In this document: piece by piece, positions 7,659 to 15,849 of the stretch
Numbering within the stretch: the stretch's first letter is position 1
How the letters are laid out: each line of letters opens with the position of its first letter
From: Sinomicrobium kalidii
GTDB lineage: Bacteria > Bacteroidota > Bacteroidia > Flavobacteriales > Flavobacteriaceae
Length of the DNA: 64,000 bases
Assembly (NCBI RefSeq): GCF_021183825.1
Contig: NZ_CP089211.1
Span: forward strand, 2,356,001 to 2,420,000
Direction of reading: 5' to 3'
Position numbers and translations under genes: made by a program
The notes under the pieces: model-generated
The model's database searches: none
What the model saw: the letters and a program-made list of their open reading frames with translations, nothing else
Told to the model about the DNA's origin: nothing

Positions 7659-9011
7659 ATGAGAAAACGTATATATATCCTCCTTTTTGCAGTGAGCATG
7701 TCTTTGATATACTCATGCGAAGAAATGATCAAAATTCCGGAACCTTCTACCGAGGTAACCGCCAACAGGATTTTCTCCGATTCAACGCTCGCCCTTCAGG
7801 CTACCTTGAACCTATATGCTTCGCTGGGCACTTTTGAAACCAATTTCATTTCGAGAGTGGCGCTATACACCGGGGAGGTCACATCAACAAGTACAAGTTC
7901 ATTATATGCCGATTTTATTAATAATAATCTTCAGACGGACAATAGTTACGTTCTTAATGTGTGGAGAGCCCTTTATAATGTAATTTACCAGGCCAATGCG
8001 GCACTCGAAGGTCTATCGACAGCATCTGCATTTTCAGATCAACTGAGAAACAGGCTTATCGGTGAAAGCAGGTTTATACGTGCCTACTGTTATTTTTATT
8101 TGGTTAATATTTTTGGCGATGTGCCATTAATTCTCGATACCAGTGTTGATCAAACTGCCATTGCCCCTCGTGAAAAAAGCGGCACTATTTACACGCAAAT
8201 AACAGATGACCTGGAACAGGCCATAGAACTATTGTCCGTATACCCGGATGAAGAGAAGACCAGGGCGGATAAGATGGCCGCCAATGCACTTTTATCAAGG
8301 GTTTTCCTCTACCTGGAGGATTGGGAACAGGCGCTGTTTTATGCAACAGAAGTGATTAATTCGGAATACTTAGATGAACTTCCCCCATTGGAGGATGTAT
8401 TTATCAAAAATGGCGATGAAGCCATTCTTCAATTGTGGAGAGAAAGCGGGTATAGTCATTTATCGGCTATGGTACCGCCTTCATCGGAAAGCTCGGTTCC
8501 CACAATCCTGCTTCCACCTCAATTTATTGACAGTTTTGACGAAGGAGATATGCGTAAAAACTTATGGACAGGAACCAGGGCAATAGACGAAAACATTTAT
8601 GCCTACCCTGCCAAATATAAATTGCGAGGTACGACAACAGGTAACAGCGCTGAATACACCATGTTGTTACGTTTGGCAGAGCAATATCTCATAAGGGCCG
8701 AAGCCAACATCCGATTAAACAATTATGATGCGGCTACCGGCGATTTGAATGTTATCCGCAATAGGGCAGGTTTACCGGATATAGTATTGACGGGCGACCA
8801 ACTTCAAGGAATGAACCAGGTGGCTATTGAGCGGGAGCGGGAACTCTTTACAGAAAACGGACTCCACTTTTTCGATCTTAAACGATGGCAAACCATAAAT
8901 GAAGTAATGCCAAAACGGAAACCAAACTGGCAGGAATTTATGGCACTGTACCCCATACCCAGAACAGAGCGGGATAAAAACCCCTTACTCACTCAAAACT
9001 TTGGATATTAA
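7659..9011 (+). CDS. SusD/RagB-family substrate-binding lipoprotein
   Basis: I start at the ATG at 7659, not at the TTG six bases upstream, giving 450 residues. A lipoprotein signal (MRKRIYILLFAVSMSLIYSC) ends in the lipobox Cys, followed by EE, which fits surface export in Flavobacteriia. TPR-like SusD helices follow (RLIGESRFIRAYCYFYLVN at about 130; RADKMAANALLSRVFLYL). The RagB/SusD C-terminal region includes LRLAEQYLIRAEANIRLNN, RERELFTENGLHFFDLKRW and the closing NPLLTQNFGY. It is the lid partner of the SusC protein upstream. It is somewhat shorter than glycan SusD proteins (about 500-550), which fits SusD-like proteins of smaller cargo. Confidence 0.95.
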   Translation: MRKRIYILLFAVSMSLIYSCEEMIKIPEPSTEVTANRIFSDSTLALQATLNLYASLGTFETNFISRVALYTGEVTSTSTSSLYADFINNNLQTDNSYVLNVWRALYNVIYQANAALEGLSTASAFSDQLRNRLIGESRFIRAYCYFYLVNIFGDVPLILDTSVDQTAIAPREKSGTIYTQITDDLEQAIELLSVYPDEEKTRADKMAANALLSRVFLYLEDWEQALFYATEVINSEYLDELPPLEDVFIKNGDEAILQLWRESGYSHLSAMVPPSSESSVPTILLPPQFIDSFDEGDMRKNLWTGTRAIDENIYAYPAKYKLRGTTTGNSAEYTMLLRLAEQYLIRAEANIRLNNYDAATGDLNVIRNRAGLPDIVLTGDQLQGMNQVAIERERELFTENGLHFFDLKRWQTINEVMPKRKPNWQEFMALYPIPRTERDKNPLLTQNFGY

Positions 9012-9024
9012 ATTTAAATAAAAG

Positions 9025-9615
9025 ATGATGAAAAACTGTATTTGTATTATTTTGGGATTGCTATTCGTGCAATCAATCGTGTATGGTCAGGATAAAAGAC
9101 AGGTTAAAATCGGAGATAGCCTGCTCCAGGACTATAAAGTGCAATTAGTTCACAACGGCGAATGGACTACCGTTAAAGAATTGCAGGGCAATAGAAACCT
9201 GATCATCAATTTCTGGGGCAGGCGTTGTAAACCGTGTGTTAGAGCATTGCCCAAGTTGGATTCCCTTCAACGCGAGTTTGGTAATGACATGCTTATTCTG
9301 TGTGTAAGTCCGGAAGAAGACATTAAGGTAGTAAAAGATTTTCTTGATAGTAAACCACTCTTACGAAATCTTAAATTAACGTTTGTCATCAATAGCGCAA
9401 GCTACACCTATAATAAAGATGGTGTTAGGACTAACCTTGTATCTGGGGATCTTTATAAAGATTTTATGGTGGGGGGCCTTGACCCGAAAAAATCTTGGTT
9501 AGATCCCGATGGAATTGTGAGGGCCTTAACGAGACCAAAAGAGGTTAACAGGGAAAATATTGCTTTTTTTCTGTCAAATGGCTGGGTAAATGAAAACCCA
9601 GTAGAAAACAAATGA
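9025..9615 (+). CDS. TlpA-like exported thioredoxin-fold protein
   Basis: This is a 196-residue exported protein with a signal peptide ending at VYGQ (about 1-21). It has a TlpA/ResA-type thioredoxin fold: NLIINFWGRRCKPC carries the CxxC active site C68-K-P-C71, with partner segments LPKLDSLQREFGNDMLILCVS and SWLDPDGIVRALTRP. It starts 14 bp after the SusD stop and is followed by a strong hairpin, so it closes the SusC-SusD-TlpA operon. The expected role is periplasmic thiol-disulfide exchange, perhaps keeping the imported cargo or the transporter reduced. It lacks the cis-Pro segment in its usual form, so redox activity is probable but not certain. Confidence 0.85.
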   Translation: MMKNCICIILGLLFVQSIVYGQDKRQVKIGDSLLQDYKVQLVHNGEWTTVKELQGNRNLIINFWGRRCKPCVRALPKLDSLQREFGNDMLILCVSPEEDIKVVKDFLDSKPLLRNLKLTFVINSASYTYNKDGVRTNLVSGDLYKDFMVGGLDPKKSWLDPDGIVRALTRPKEVNRENIAFFLSNGWVNENPVENK

Positions 9616-9632
9616 TTCAATGTTAAAAATAG

Positions 9633-9672
9633 GCAAGCATAGCACCTTTCTCCAAGAAGGTACTATGCTTGC
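9633..9672. terminator. Bidirectional terminator hairpin
   Basis: A 16-bp stem with one mismatch (GCAAGCATAG-C-ACCTT against AAGGT-A-CTATGCTTGC) around a 6-8 nt loop lies between the convergent TlpA-like and DUF6520-like genes. A-rich sequence on the left and T-containing sequence on the right suit termination from both sides. Confidence 0.75.
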
Positions 9673-9692
9673 ATAGGTTATTAATTTAAGGT

Positions 9693-9974
9693 TTATTCCA
9701 CTTGGTGCCTTTCCAAGGAAGTTTCACGAGTAGAAGTACCTGCTTCAAATACGTAAGTACAATTTTGGCCATCTCCTGTGCATTCTTCGTAGTTTATGTC
9801 GCTATGACTATCGATTTGAGCAGCAGTTCCGGTAAAAAGCACCGGACCATTAATGGTCTCCTTTAGGTCGTACATTTGTTGTACAGGCTCCTTTTCATCT
9901 GCACTAAACGCAAACACCCCAACTACGCCGACGGCTATAACCATAGCCGCAAGGGCAAATTTTAAACGTTTCAT
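9693..9974 (-). CDS. DUF6520-like small secreted protein
   Basis: This 93-residue protein starts at the ATG at 9974 (MKRLKFALAAMVIAVGVVG), which begins a good signal peptide ending near AFSADEK. The 19 codons upstream to 10031 have no such logic. The mature part is about 70 residues, acidic, with two cysteines (YEECTGDGQNCTYVF) that may form a disulfide. The MKRLKF-type signal and the ECTGDGxNC motif recall the DUF6520 family, small flavobacterial proteins of unknown function that often lie beside transport or regulator genes. It converges on the SusCD-TlpA operon. Confidence 0.7.
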   Translation of the reverse strand: MKRLKFALAAMVIAVGVVGVFAFSADEKEPVQQMYDLKETINGPVLFTGTAAQIDSHSDINYEECTGDGQNCTYVFEAGTSTRETSLERHQVE

Positions 9975-10194
9975 AGTAGTAAATTTTAAGGTTAATAAAT
10001 GGGTTAAATGATTCGTACCATCGGGCGGCACGAGCTTACAGGCAGCCCCTAATCCCGAAAGGCTGCCGGGTCGGTGGGATTATAGGTGTAAAATTATGCC
10101 GGGGTTTTTGCACCTGAAAGAAAAAAACGGTAAAAATTCTGCAAACCCGGTCAAAACCTTTCCGTTTTTTTCCTTTTTATGTTAAAGTTTGGTT
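9975..10194. promoter_or_regulatory. Promoter region of the DUF6520-like gene
   Basis: The 220-bp gap between the AraC stop and the DUF6520-like start probably carries the promoter of the latter. No clear operator or TAnnTTTG box stands out. The stretch AGGCTGCCGGGTCGG is GC-rich and the remainder is AT-rich. Confidence 0.3.
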
Positions 10195-11139
10195 TTACCT
10201 GTTTTTCAGGTACCGGCTAAGGGCATAGCGAAAGGATCGTTCATCGTTGTAACCAACGGATACGTAAACATCCTTTGCGCTTAAATTGCTGTGTTCCATT
10301 TGCGCAATGGCATCGGTGATCCTGAGTTTGCTGTAGTATTCGTGTGGTGTTATACCATACTCCCGTTTAAAATGGTTGCGTAGCGTACGCTCGGTCACCT
10401 GAAATTGCAAAGCGAGGAACCTGGCATTTAAAAGACTGCTGCGATAATGGTCGTCGAGGTACATTTTAACCCGGTAGGCCAGCTTGTGATACTGTGGTCC
10501 CAATACGGAATTATAGTACCCCAGTATATACGAGAGATACTTACGCAGGTTGCCGTCCAGGGCACCCATATTGTTCCTGGAGTAGCTATATACCTTATAA
10601 AGCCAGCGTTGTACCCTGCGGTCTATACGGCAGGGGTGCATAAGGTGGTAGGGCCTGGGGCTATACCTGAATTTTTCGAGTATAAACTGAAGGCCGGGAA
10701 AATCCGTGCTGATGTTTTCCAGCCATTCCGGGGCCATATTTACAAACAGAACAGGGTGATGCCCCTTGCCGGTATGGGCCATATACTGTCCGCTGCCATA
10801 ATACAGCATGGCAAATGTATTGGCGTGAACCTGTGTAACAGGGCACTTACTTCCGGAAGAGATAGACAGAGTACCTCCGAGCATAAAATAGAGGAACAAT
10901 TGTCGCCTTGGAATTTTAAACCGGAGATACATGGGATTGTTGGCCCTGATTTCAAACATATCGATATAAAACGGGGAACAGTGGATTTGCTGGCTTACGA
11001 TCTCCATATCCCGCAAACGGTAATACTGACACCGCTCGGCAAAAGAGATCGGGAAACGGCACCATTCGGGCAGCTTTTCGACGGGGTTGGCGTATACTAA
11101 TTCCTGCGGTTTAAAGACCAGGTTGTATGGTGTTTTCAT
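10195..11139 (-). CDS. AraC-family transcriptional regulator
   Basis: This 314-residue regulator has an N-terminal sensing domain (about 1-205) with no recognised ligand motif and a C-terminal AraC double HTH (about 215-314). The HTH shows LLNARFLALQFQVTERTLRN, FKREYGITPHEYYSKLRI, and the second helix pair LSAKDVYVSVGYNDERSFRY. It is expressed toward the DUF6520-like gene and the SusCD operon, which are possible targets. A second, longer AraC gene lies upstream on the same strand, separated by a terminator-like hairpin, so the two are probably separate transcription units. Confidence 0.9.
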   Translation of the reverse strand: MKTPYNLVFKPQELVYANPVEKLPEWCRFPISFAERCQYYRLRDMEIVSQQIHCSPFYIDMFEIRANNPMYLRFKIPRRQLFLYFMLGGTLSISSGSKCPVTQVHANTFAMLYYGSGQYMAHTGKGHHPVLFVNMAPEWLENISTDFPGLQFILEKFRYSPRPYHLMHPCRIDRRVQRWLYKVYSYSRNNMGALDGNLRKYLSYILGYYNSVLGPQYHKLAYRVKMYLDDHYRSSLLNARFLALQFQVTERTLRNHFKREYGITPHEYYSKLRITDAIAQMEHSNLSAKDVYVSVGYNDERSFRYALSRYLKNR

Positions 11140-11282
11140 AGCATAGGGGTTTATGCTTTGCTGTGATTTTAACCGGTATAAAGTTAAGGTATCTTCGTGG
11201 CCCGAAAGGGATTATATGTGGCGCAAAAAGGAGTATTTCACGGAAAAGGTCTCGGAAAAATCTTGTTAATAGGCGTTGTTGA

Positions 11283-11343
11283 GTTACTAAGTTAAGTTAT
11301 TGAGTTCATGGGTGCTGCCTGAATAACTCAATAACTTAGTAAC
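11283..11343 (-). terminator. Hairpin after the long AraC gene
   Basis: GTTACTAAGTT-AAGTT-ATTGAGTT pairs with AACTCAATAACTTAGTAAC over 19 bp with a 5-nt bulge, 33 bp past the stop of the long AraC gene. It has no T run, so it may equally be one of the palindromic intergenic repeats common in flavobacteria. Confidence 0.45.
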
Positions 11344-11375
11344 CTAATAACTAAAGCCATATACAAAAACCACCG

Positions 11376-12752
11376 CTAATCTTCCCTGGCCCCGAAGCAT
11401 TTCCTGAACTTATGCGGCGTTTTCCCGTATATTTCCTTAAAAGCCTTATAAAAATGGGAAGCGCTGGCATAGCCTATACTCCGGGCAATATCTTTCAGGG
11501 GCACGTTGGTATTGAGCACCAGCAGTTTTGCCCTTTTCATACGTTCCGCCCGCTGGAACCGGAAAACCGTGGTGCCGAGCATCCTCCGGAAGCCGTTTTT
11601 CAGTTTAAACTCGTTCGTACCGAAAAGATGGGCCAGTTCTTTTAAGGACAGCAGGGGTTCATCCACATGGTGCAGGATGTAGATACGGACGTTGTCAATG
11701 ACCTGCCGGTCGGCACGGGTAAGATAGCTGCGGCTGCTGCCCCGGGCTTTCTTCTTCTTTACAGGAGGCTCCCCCGAACCATGAACGGTGTATTTCTCCT
11801 GGTCATACCCTGTGCCCAGGAAGGTGACCGAAAGGGCTTTCTGCGATTCTGAACCCGTACCGCAAAGGGCAGCGACCCGGCAGGAAACGGGCAGGAAGAG
11901 CCCGCTGCCTGTTTTTACATACAGTATAACGGTGACGTCTGTTTGCTTTTGTAACCGGTGAACCATTTCATTCCAGGGGCCGAAGGAATCTTTGGCCAGC
12001 AGGGCAGTAAACGGCAGGTCTGCCATCGTGCCGGCATCCAGGCCCAGGGTTTTGATCACTTCCGGGTGAAATTCACGGATACAGAAGTGCCTGTCCAGGA
12101 CAAAAGCGGTACGTCCCGACAGCTGTGCCGTGCCAAGCCGTTTGGCGTGCTCCTTGGGTACAAAGGCCGCATCCAGTTCTTCGGCGGTCATATTGAACAA
12201 TACGGTCATATATTCCCAGGAGTCGTCTTTATAGGAGCGTTCCATACGGCATTGAAAATTTCCCGTAGCCAGGGCCAGGAACATCCCCTGCAGGTGTTCG
12301 ATCTGTGCTTTGAAATTTTCGGGGTATACGGCCCTTATACGGTGTTGTTTCCGGATGGCTTCGGGATCACGTGCTCCCCGGACCGTGGTTTTTACATAAT
12401 GCAGGGCCTCTTTTTTTAAGGGAAATATCCCGGTAGGAATGGCCGGGACATTGGCCTTTACGTAAAAATAAGCCATAAGCCTGCCCAGGGGCGAAGTGGC
12501 ATAAACGCCTAAGACACTGATATACATGGCCCCTTCATGGACAAAATAGTCCCTGGCCTCCCGGGTAAGGTCTTTCACCCCCCGGAAATCCACAACAACC
12601 GGGTACGGCTTTTTGCCCTGCAGGGAAACCCGGTCCGAGGTCAGGCGTACGGCAGCACGGAGGTCCAGAACAGTATCCTGCTTATAGACGATATACAGGA
12701 TACCCTGGCCTATCCATAAACGGGCGTATTTGTTTTCCAGGAACCGGGGCAT
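11376..12752 (-). CDS. Long AraC-type regulator with N-terminal STAS-like and PAS-like regions
   Basis: I favour the ATG at 12752 (MPRFLENKYARLWIGQGI, 458 residues) because the family-like sequence starts there; 37 low-plausibility codons extend to 12863. Residues 1-130 resemble a flavobacterial STAS-like domain (PVVVDFRGVKDLTREARDYF, ANVPAIPTGIFPL). A PAS-like middle follows (AFVLDRHFCIREFHPEVIKTLGL). The last 100 residues are an AraC HTH (LSLKELAHLFGTNEFKLKNG, FRRMLGTTVFRFQRAERM, IARSIGYASASHFYKAFKEI). It may sense an intracellular signal. The high GC and rare-codon use match its neighbours at 13357-16415 more than the SusCD operon. The target is unknown. Confidence 0.85.
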   Translation of the reverse strand: MPRFLENKYARLWIGQGILYIVYKQDTVLDLRAAVRLTSDRVSLQGKKPYPVVVDFRGVKDLTREARDYFVHEGAMYISVLGVYATSPLGRLMAYFYVKANVPAIPTGIFPLKKEALHYVKTTVRGARDPEAIRKQHRIRAVYPENFKAQIEHLQGMFLALATGNFQCRMERSYKDDSWEYMTVLFNMTAEELDAAFVPKEHAKRLGTAQLSGRTAFVLDRHFCIREFHPEVIKTLGLDAGTMADLPFTALLAKDSFGPWNEMVHRLQKQTDVTVILYVKTGSGLFLPVSCRVAALCGTGSESQKALSVTFLGTGYDQEKYTVHGSGEPPVKKKKARGSSRSYLTRADRQVIDNVRIYILHHVDEPLLSLKELAHLFGTNEFKLKNGFRRMLGTTVFRFQRAERMKRAKLLVLNTNVPLKDIARSIGYASASHFYKAFKEIYGKTPHKFRKCFGARED

Positions 12753-13356
12753 GCCGTTATTTTTTTGACAACAATCAATTAAGATACTAAAAGCCCGGGT
12801 TAAAAAAATACGGTTTTCCGTAACCGGCTTTAAACCAGTGAACGGGCAGGGCAAACGCACCATATACAGGAAGACAGATGATGGGGGGATGAAAGACGGG
12901 ATGACGAGGGGCGTTGGTGATTTGTGGTGATTGAAAAAGATTGAAAATTATGAGTATTGAATTTTGGAGTTCGGGAGTTTTGGAGTTTGAATATACAAAA
13001 CAACAATATTAACAACCGGAAACAGGAAACCGGCAACTGAACTTGAAACTTTGAACCTGGAACCTTAAATATGGAATTATTCATATTATGATGCGTTTGC
13101 CCCGGGTGAACAGGTCTGTTTTTGGGAAAAATATGGCCTGTTCGGGGAGTAAAATAGCGGGAGAGGGATTATTTTAAGGCAGGAATCAGGGTTTTACTGC
13201 TTTTTTAAATCGTTTTTTATAGCTTGGACTTTTCTTATACGATCCACATGCACCAGAAAGGGCCGGAATACCGCCCGAAACTACCCCGGTGAAGAACAAT
13301 CCCTTTTTTATGGCATCACCGCATGGCCGAACATTGAACATAATCAGCAATGCACT
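12753..13356. other. Intergenic region with low-complexity repeats
   Basis: This 600-bp gap between the divergent AraC gene and HTH gene holds no gene. It contains repeated TTTGGAGTT(T/C)G words near 12960-12990 and GGAAACAGGAAACCGG-type words near 13015-13060. Both are of the low-complexity kind that is scattered between flavobacterial genes. Promoters for both flanking genes must lie here, but I see no convincing TAnnTTTG box. Confidence 0.4.
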
Positions 13357-13620
13357 ATGGAGACTACCGAGATGTCAAGCCTGATCGTACGCGAGCTTCA
13401 GGAGATCAGGAAGTTGCTCCAGGAACATTTCGGGCAACGAACGCCAAAAGAGGCCGATCTGCCCGAGTTGGTGGAGGTCACCTGGATACTGCGGGAGCTG
13501 GGCATCGGCCGCAGTACCTTCTACAAACACGTCAAAAATAAGCTTCTTTTCCCCAAACTCCGTATCGGCAACCGCGACTACTTCGACCGCGAGGCCGTAC
13601 AGAACCTGCAAAACAAATAG
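13357..13620 (+). CDS. Small helix-turn-helix (excisionase/MerR-like) protein
   Basis: This 87-residue protein has an N-terminal amphipathic helix (SLIVRELQEIRKLLQEHFG) and a C-terminal winged helix-turn-helix: VTWILRELGIGRSTFYKHVK, then LLFPKLRIGNRDYFDREAV. That matches the HTH_17-like small DNA-binding proteins of Bacteroidota, often found in mobile or accessory islands. A clear terminator follows 40 bp downstream. It precedes the membrane-CHAP-FnIII-lipoprotein module and could control it, though the terminator argues against one transcript. Confidence 0.75.
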   Translation: METTEMSSLIVRELQEIRKLLQEHFGQRTPKEADLPELVEVTWILRELGIGRSTFYKHVKNKLLFPKLRIGNRDYFDREAVQNLQNK

Positions 13621-13660
13621 CAACAAGGCACCTGACCGGGCAAACAGCCCGTAAATACAG

Positions 13661-13690
13661 CCGCCCCGCATTTCGTGGGGTGGTTTTTTT
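13661..13690 (+). terminator. Rho-independent terminator
   Basis: CCGCCCCGC and CGTGGGGTGG form a GC-rich stem around a short ATTT loop, followed by a run of T residues at 13683-13690. It terminates the small HTH gene. Confidence 0.8.
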
Positions 13691-13808
13691 TAGTTGATGA
13701 GTTGATGAGTTTTGGAGTTGGAAGACACCCCTCTGCCTTCGGCATCTCCCCTCAAGGGGAGAAAAAAATAATCTTTTCAACTCCTCAACTCCCCAACTCC
13801 AGGACTCC

Positions 13809-13841
13809 ATCCCGATCCCGATAACCATCGGGATATCGGGA
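13809..13841. repeat. ATCGGGAT-type palindrome (copy 1)
   Basis: ATCCCGAT-CCCGATA-ACC-ATCGGGAT-ATCGGGAC is a nested palindrome. Related copies with TCCCGATA/ATCGGGA arms occur at 14982-14999, 16273-16292 (inside a gene) and 29484-29502. Confidence 0.6.
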
Positions 13842-13860
13842 CTAAAAATCCCCTGCTTTT

Positions 13861-13910
13861 CGCGGACAGTACTGTCCGTAGTTGTCCGTATCTGTCCGTA
13901 GTCGTCCGCG
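13861..13910. repeat. Tandem GTCCGTA motifs within an inverted repeat
   Basis: Four GTCCG(T/C) words occur at 10-bp spacing (CTGTCCGTA, GTTGTCCGTA, TCTGTCCGTA, GTCGTCCGC). The block is bounded by CGCGGAC (13861-13867) and GTCCGCG (13904-13910). The 10-bp spacing puts the copies on one face of the helix, as in multi-site operators. It lies about 90 bp before the membrane gene at 13997. The remaining part of 13691-13996 holds low-complexity AGTTGATGAG-type repeats, a CTCCCCTCAAGGGGAG palindrome and the ATCGGGAT palindrome pair. Confidence 0.45.
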
Positions 13911-13996
13911 GATTTTGATACCCGCCATACGCCCGCTATGTTTGTGATGATCACAAAGAGACCGTACTCTGGAATTAACCATAAAAAACAAAAACA

Positions 13997-14458
13997 ATGA
14001 ACACACAAAAAGAAATCCAAAGCCCCCCGCAGCCGGAACAGTTCCCGCTGCGGAAAGTAAAGCCGGAAGACGACTATATCGACTTCCTGCACGACAAGGC
14101 CCAGGGGCCGCGACCCCGGCACCTGCGAAGATGGGCAAAACAGGCCGCCCTGCTCCTTATCCTGCTGTCGGCCTTCCTCTATGCCGGACCGCTGCTGCGG
14201 CTGGCGGACCCCACCGCGGCCGTCGTAGATGCCGGTACCCTGAGCCTGCTGCTCCTGGTGCTGCTGGGCACAGCCGCCTGCCACCTGCTGGCGGGCCTGT
14301 TGGCCACACAACTGTACCGCAGCTTCAGACGGCTGCTGGACAGCGCTTTTACCACACATTCCATAAAACTAAGCTCATGGCAACACCTATGTATTTATCT
14401 CGGTGGTTATGTATCCTTGTTCTGGGGTATGGCCACCTGGCTTTCGCAACTGATGTAA
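13997..14458 (+). CDS. Two- to three-TM membrane protein, function unknown
   Basis: This 153-residue protein has a proline-rich cytoplasmic start (about 1-45), then hydrophobic helices at about 50-68 (AALLLILLSAFLYAGPLLRL), 78-103 (LSLLLLVLLGTAACHLLAGLLA) and 130-150. The C-terminal 80 bp overlap the CHAP-domain gene in another frame, so the two are translationally linked. Compact membrane proteins paired with a cell-wall amidase recall holin-endolysin pairs. The length and helices fit, but no holin family is recognised, so this is only an inference from context. Confidence 0.6.
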   Translation: MNTQKEIQSPPQPEQFPLRKVKPEDDYIDFLHDKAQGPRPRHLRRWAKQAALLLILLSAFLYAGPLLRLADPTAAVVDAGTLSLLLLVLLGTAACHLLAGLLATQLYRSFRRLLDSAFTTHSIKLSSWQHLCIYLGGYVSLFWGMATWLSQLM

Positions 14459-14889
14459 GCGCCCTGCGCCGGGTATACACGGCCGAAGTGGGTGTCAAAG
14501 AAGCCACCGGGCAGAACGATGGCCGGCGGGTAGGGGAGTACCTCCGCTATACCGGCCTGGGTGAAGGCTACAACTGGTGCGCCGCATTCGTAAGCTTCTG
14601 TTTCGGCAGGGCAGGCTACGCACAACCCCGAACGCCCTGGAGCCCCGCACTCTTCCCGGAGCGCAAGGTGATCCGGACCCGCAGGGAAGGGGGACAGCAA
14701 CCCCCTCGCGCCGGCGATGTTTTCGGCCTCTATAATGCCCGCCCGGGCCGTATAGCCCACGCCGGCTTTATCGACCGGTGGACAGGTAACTGGGCCTATA
14801 CGGTAGAAGGCAATGTAGACAATGCCGTGGTACGCAAACGGCGCCCCGTTCATACCCTTGCTGTTATTGCGCGGTGGACAGATCACTAA
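14377..14889 (+). CDS. CHAP-domain cysteine amidase/endopeptidase
   Basis: The start is the ATG at 14377, where a signal peptide begins (LSRWLCILVLGYGHLAFA); the frame upstream is only the shadow of the membrane gene. The 170-residue product carries a CHAP domain: catalytic Cys in GYNWCAAFVSFCFGRAGY (about 64-81), catalytic His in RIAHAGFIDRW, and the third polar residue in AYTVEGNVDNA. CHAP enzymes cut peptidoglycan amide bonds. Its signal sequence, or signal anchor, would place it in the periplasm. It overlaps the preceding membrane gene by 82 bp and is followed, after a repeat, by an FnIII protein. A phage-derived or wall-remodelling role fits; there are no other phage genes. Confidence 0.85.
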   Translation: MATPMYLSRWLCILVLGYGHLAFATDVSALRRVYTAEVGVKEATGQNDGRRVGEYLRYTGLGEGYNWCAAFVSFCFGRAGYAQPRTPWSPALFPERKVIRTRREGGQQPPRAGDVFGLYNARPGRIAHAGFIDRWTGNWAYTVEGNVDNAVVRKRRPVHTLAVIARWTDH

Positions 14890-14970
14890 CGCGGATGCAT
14901 AGCTCAAAACTACGATGGATGCGTAAAATCTTAGTTGTGAGAATGAATCCTGTACTTGAACAAATCTCAA

Positions 14971-15163
14971 AAGCTCCTCCCTCCCGATAGTCATCGGGAT
15001 GATAAAGGGAGGTGGGCGGACTTTAGTCCGGTCGGAGGGTTAGAAAGCCCAGGCCATGGTAAAAACATAAATGTTAGGGAATTAGCCCTATGACTTGGGC
15101 TGTCAAACCCTCCCCCCTTCGCTTCGCTGGGGGTACCTCCCTTCGTCTGAAGGGAGGAGCCTT
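14971..15163. repeat. MITE-like imperfect 190-bp inverted repeat
   Basis: The left arm (GGCTCCTCCCT-like, then AGGGAGGTGGGCGG, GGAGGGTT and AGCCCA) and the right arm read on the other strand carry the same blocks in the same order: CTCCTCCCTTC, GAAGGGAGGTA, GGAGGGTTTGACAGCCCA. The unpaired centre is about 45 bp (around 15045-15095). One arm contains an ATCGGGAT palindrome (14982-14999). It splits the CHAP gene from the FnIII gene. Confidence 0.6.
14982..14999. repeat. ATCGGGAT-type palindrome (copy 2)
   Basis: TCCCGATAGTCATCGGGA, in the left arm of the MITE-like repeat. See copy 1 at 13809-13841. Confidence 0.6.
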
Positions 15164-15210
15164 GTAGGTTTTGACTAAAATCGAATGTAAAACATTAAAA
15201 ATTCAAAAAA

Positions 15211-15849
15211 ATGAGACGACCGAAATTAATCACGAATTATACCCATCTTACGGATGGCGAACTGGCCGTACTGGCCACACGCACCCTGGATGCCCTGGGG
15301 GAGAACACGAATTTCCCGGAGCTGAACCCCCCGTTGGAGGAATACGCCCCCGTAGCAGAGGATTACCTGGAGAAACAGGCCATTACCGCTGCGGGTGGCA
15401 ACCTCCGGGAAACGAAGGAAAAGGAGGAAGCCCGCGCCGCCCTGGTTACCATGATGCGGCGGGTGACGACCTATATCAACAACTTTACTAACCTGGCTTC
15501 CGTACAGCTCAGTTCGGGCTTCTATCCCGTAGCCACCCCCGGCAGTATCGGTGTTCCCGGGGCCTGTGAATGGACGCAGATCCGTGCTTCGCGGAGGCCG
15601 GGCGAGATCTTACTGGATTTCCCGGCGGTACGGGAAGCCTACGAGTACGAGATGCAGATCGCCGATACGGTGAATGCGAACGGGCAGCCCGTATGGCAGG
15701 CTATCGGGCGTACATCCAGCTCACGCGGTAATTTCCATGCGCCCGTACAGGACGGGGTAATGTATTATTTCCGGGTCCGGGCGCGCAACAAGAACGGGAT
15801 AAGCGCCTGGAGCCCCGTATCATCGATGCGGGCCGAGGTAAAGGCATGA
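15211..15849 (+). CDS. Fibronectin type III domain protein
   Basis: This 212-residue protein has no signal peptide. The N-terminal half (about 1-105) is helical, with LTDGELAVLATRTLDALGE and YLEKQAITAAGGNLRETKE. The C-terminal half (about 115-207) is an FnIII-type beta-sandwich: EILLDFPAVREAYEYEMQIA, then YYFRVRARNKNGISAWSPVS. Proteins with this architecture are common in Bacteroidota islands; their role is unknown. It overlaps the next gene by 4 bp (ATGA), so the two are translationally coupled. High GC and codon choice match the CHAP and lipoprotein genes. Confidence 0.75.
   Translation: MRRPKLITNYTHLTDGELAVLATRTLDALGENTNFPELNPPLEEYAPVAEDYLEKQAITAAGGNLRETKEKEEARAALVTMMRRVTTYINNFTNLASVQLSSGFYPVATPGSIGVPGACEWTQIRASRRPGEILLDFPAVREAYEYEMQIADTVNANGQPVWQAIGRTSSSRGNFHAPVQDGVMYYFRVRARNKNGISAWSPVSSMRAEVKA

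Noticed and set aside
10447..11100. 217-residue plus-strand ORF
   Set aside because: It is antisense to the AraC regulator and has no domain of its own.
12830..13084. 84-residue minus-strand ORF
   Set aside because: It reads through low-complexity intergenic repeats and has no family or start context.
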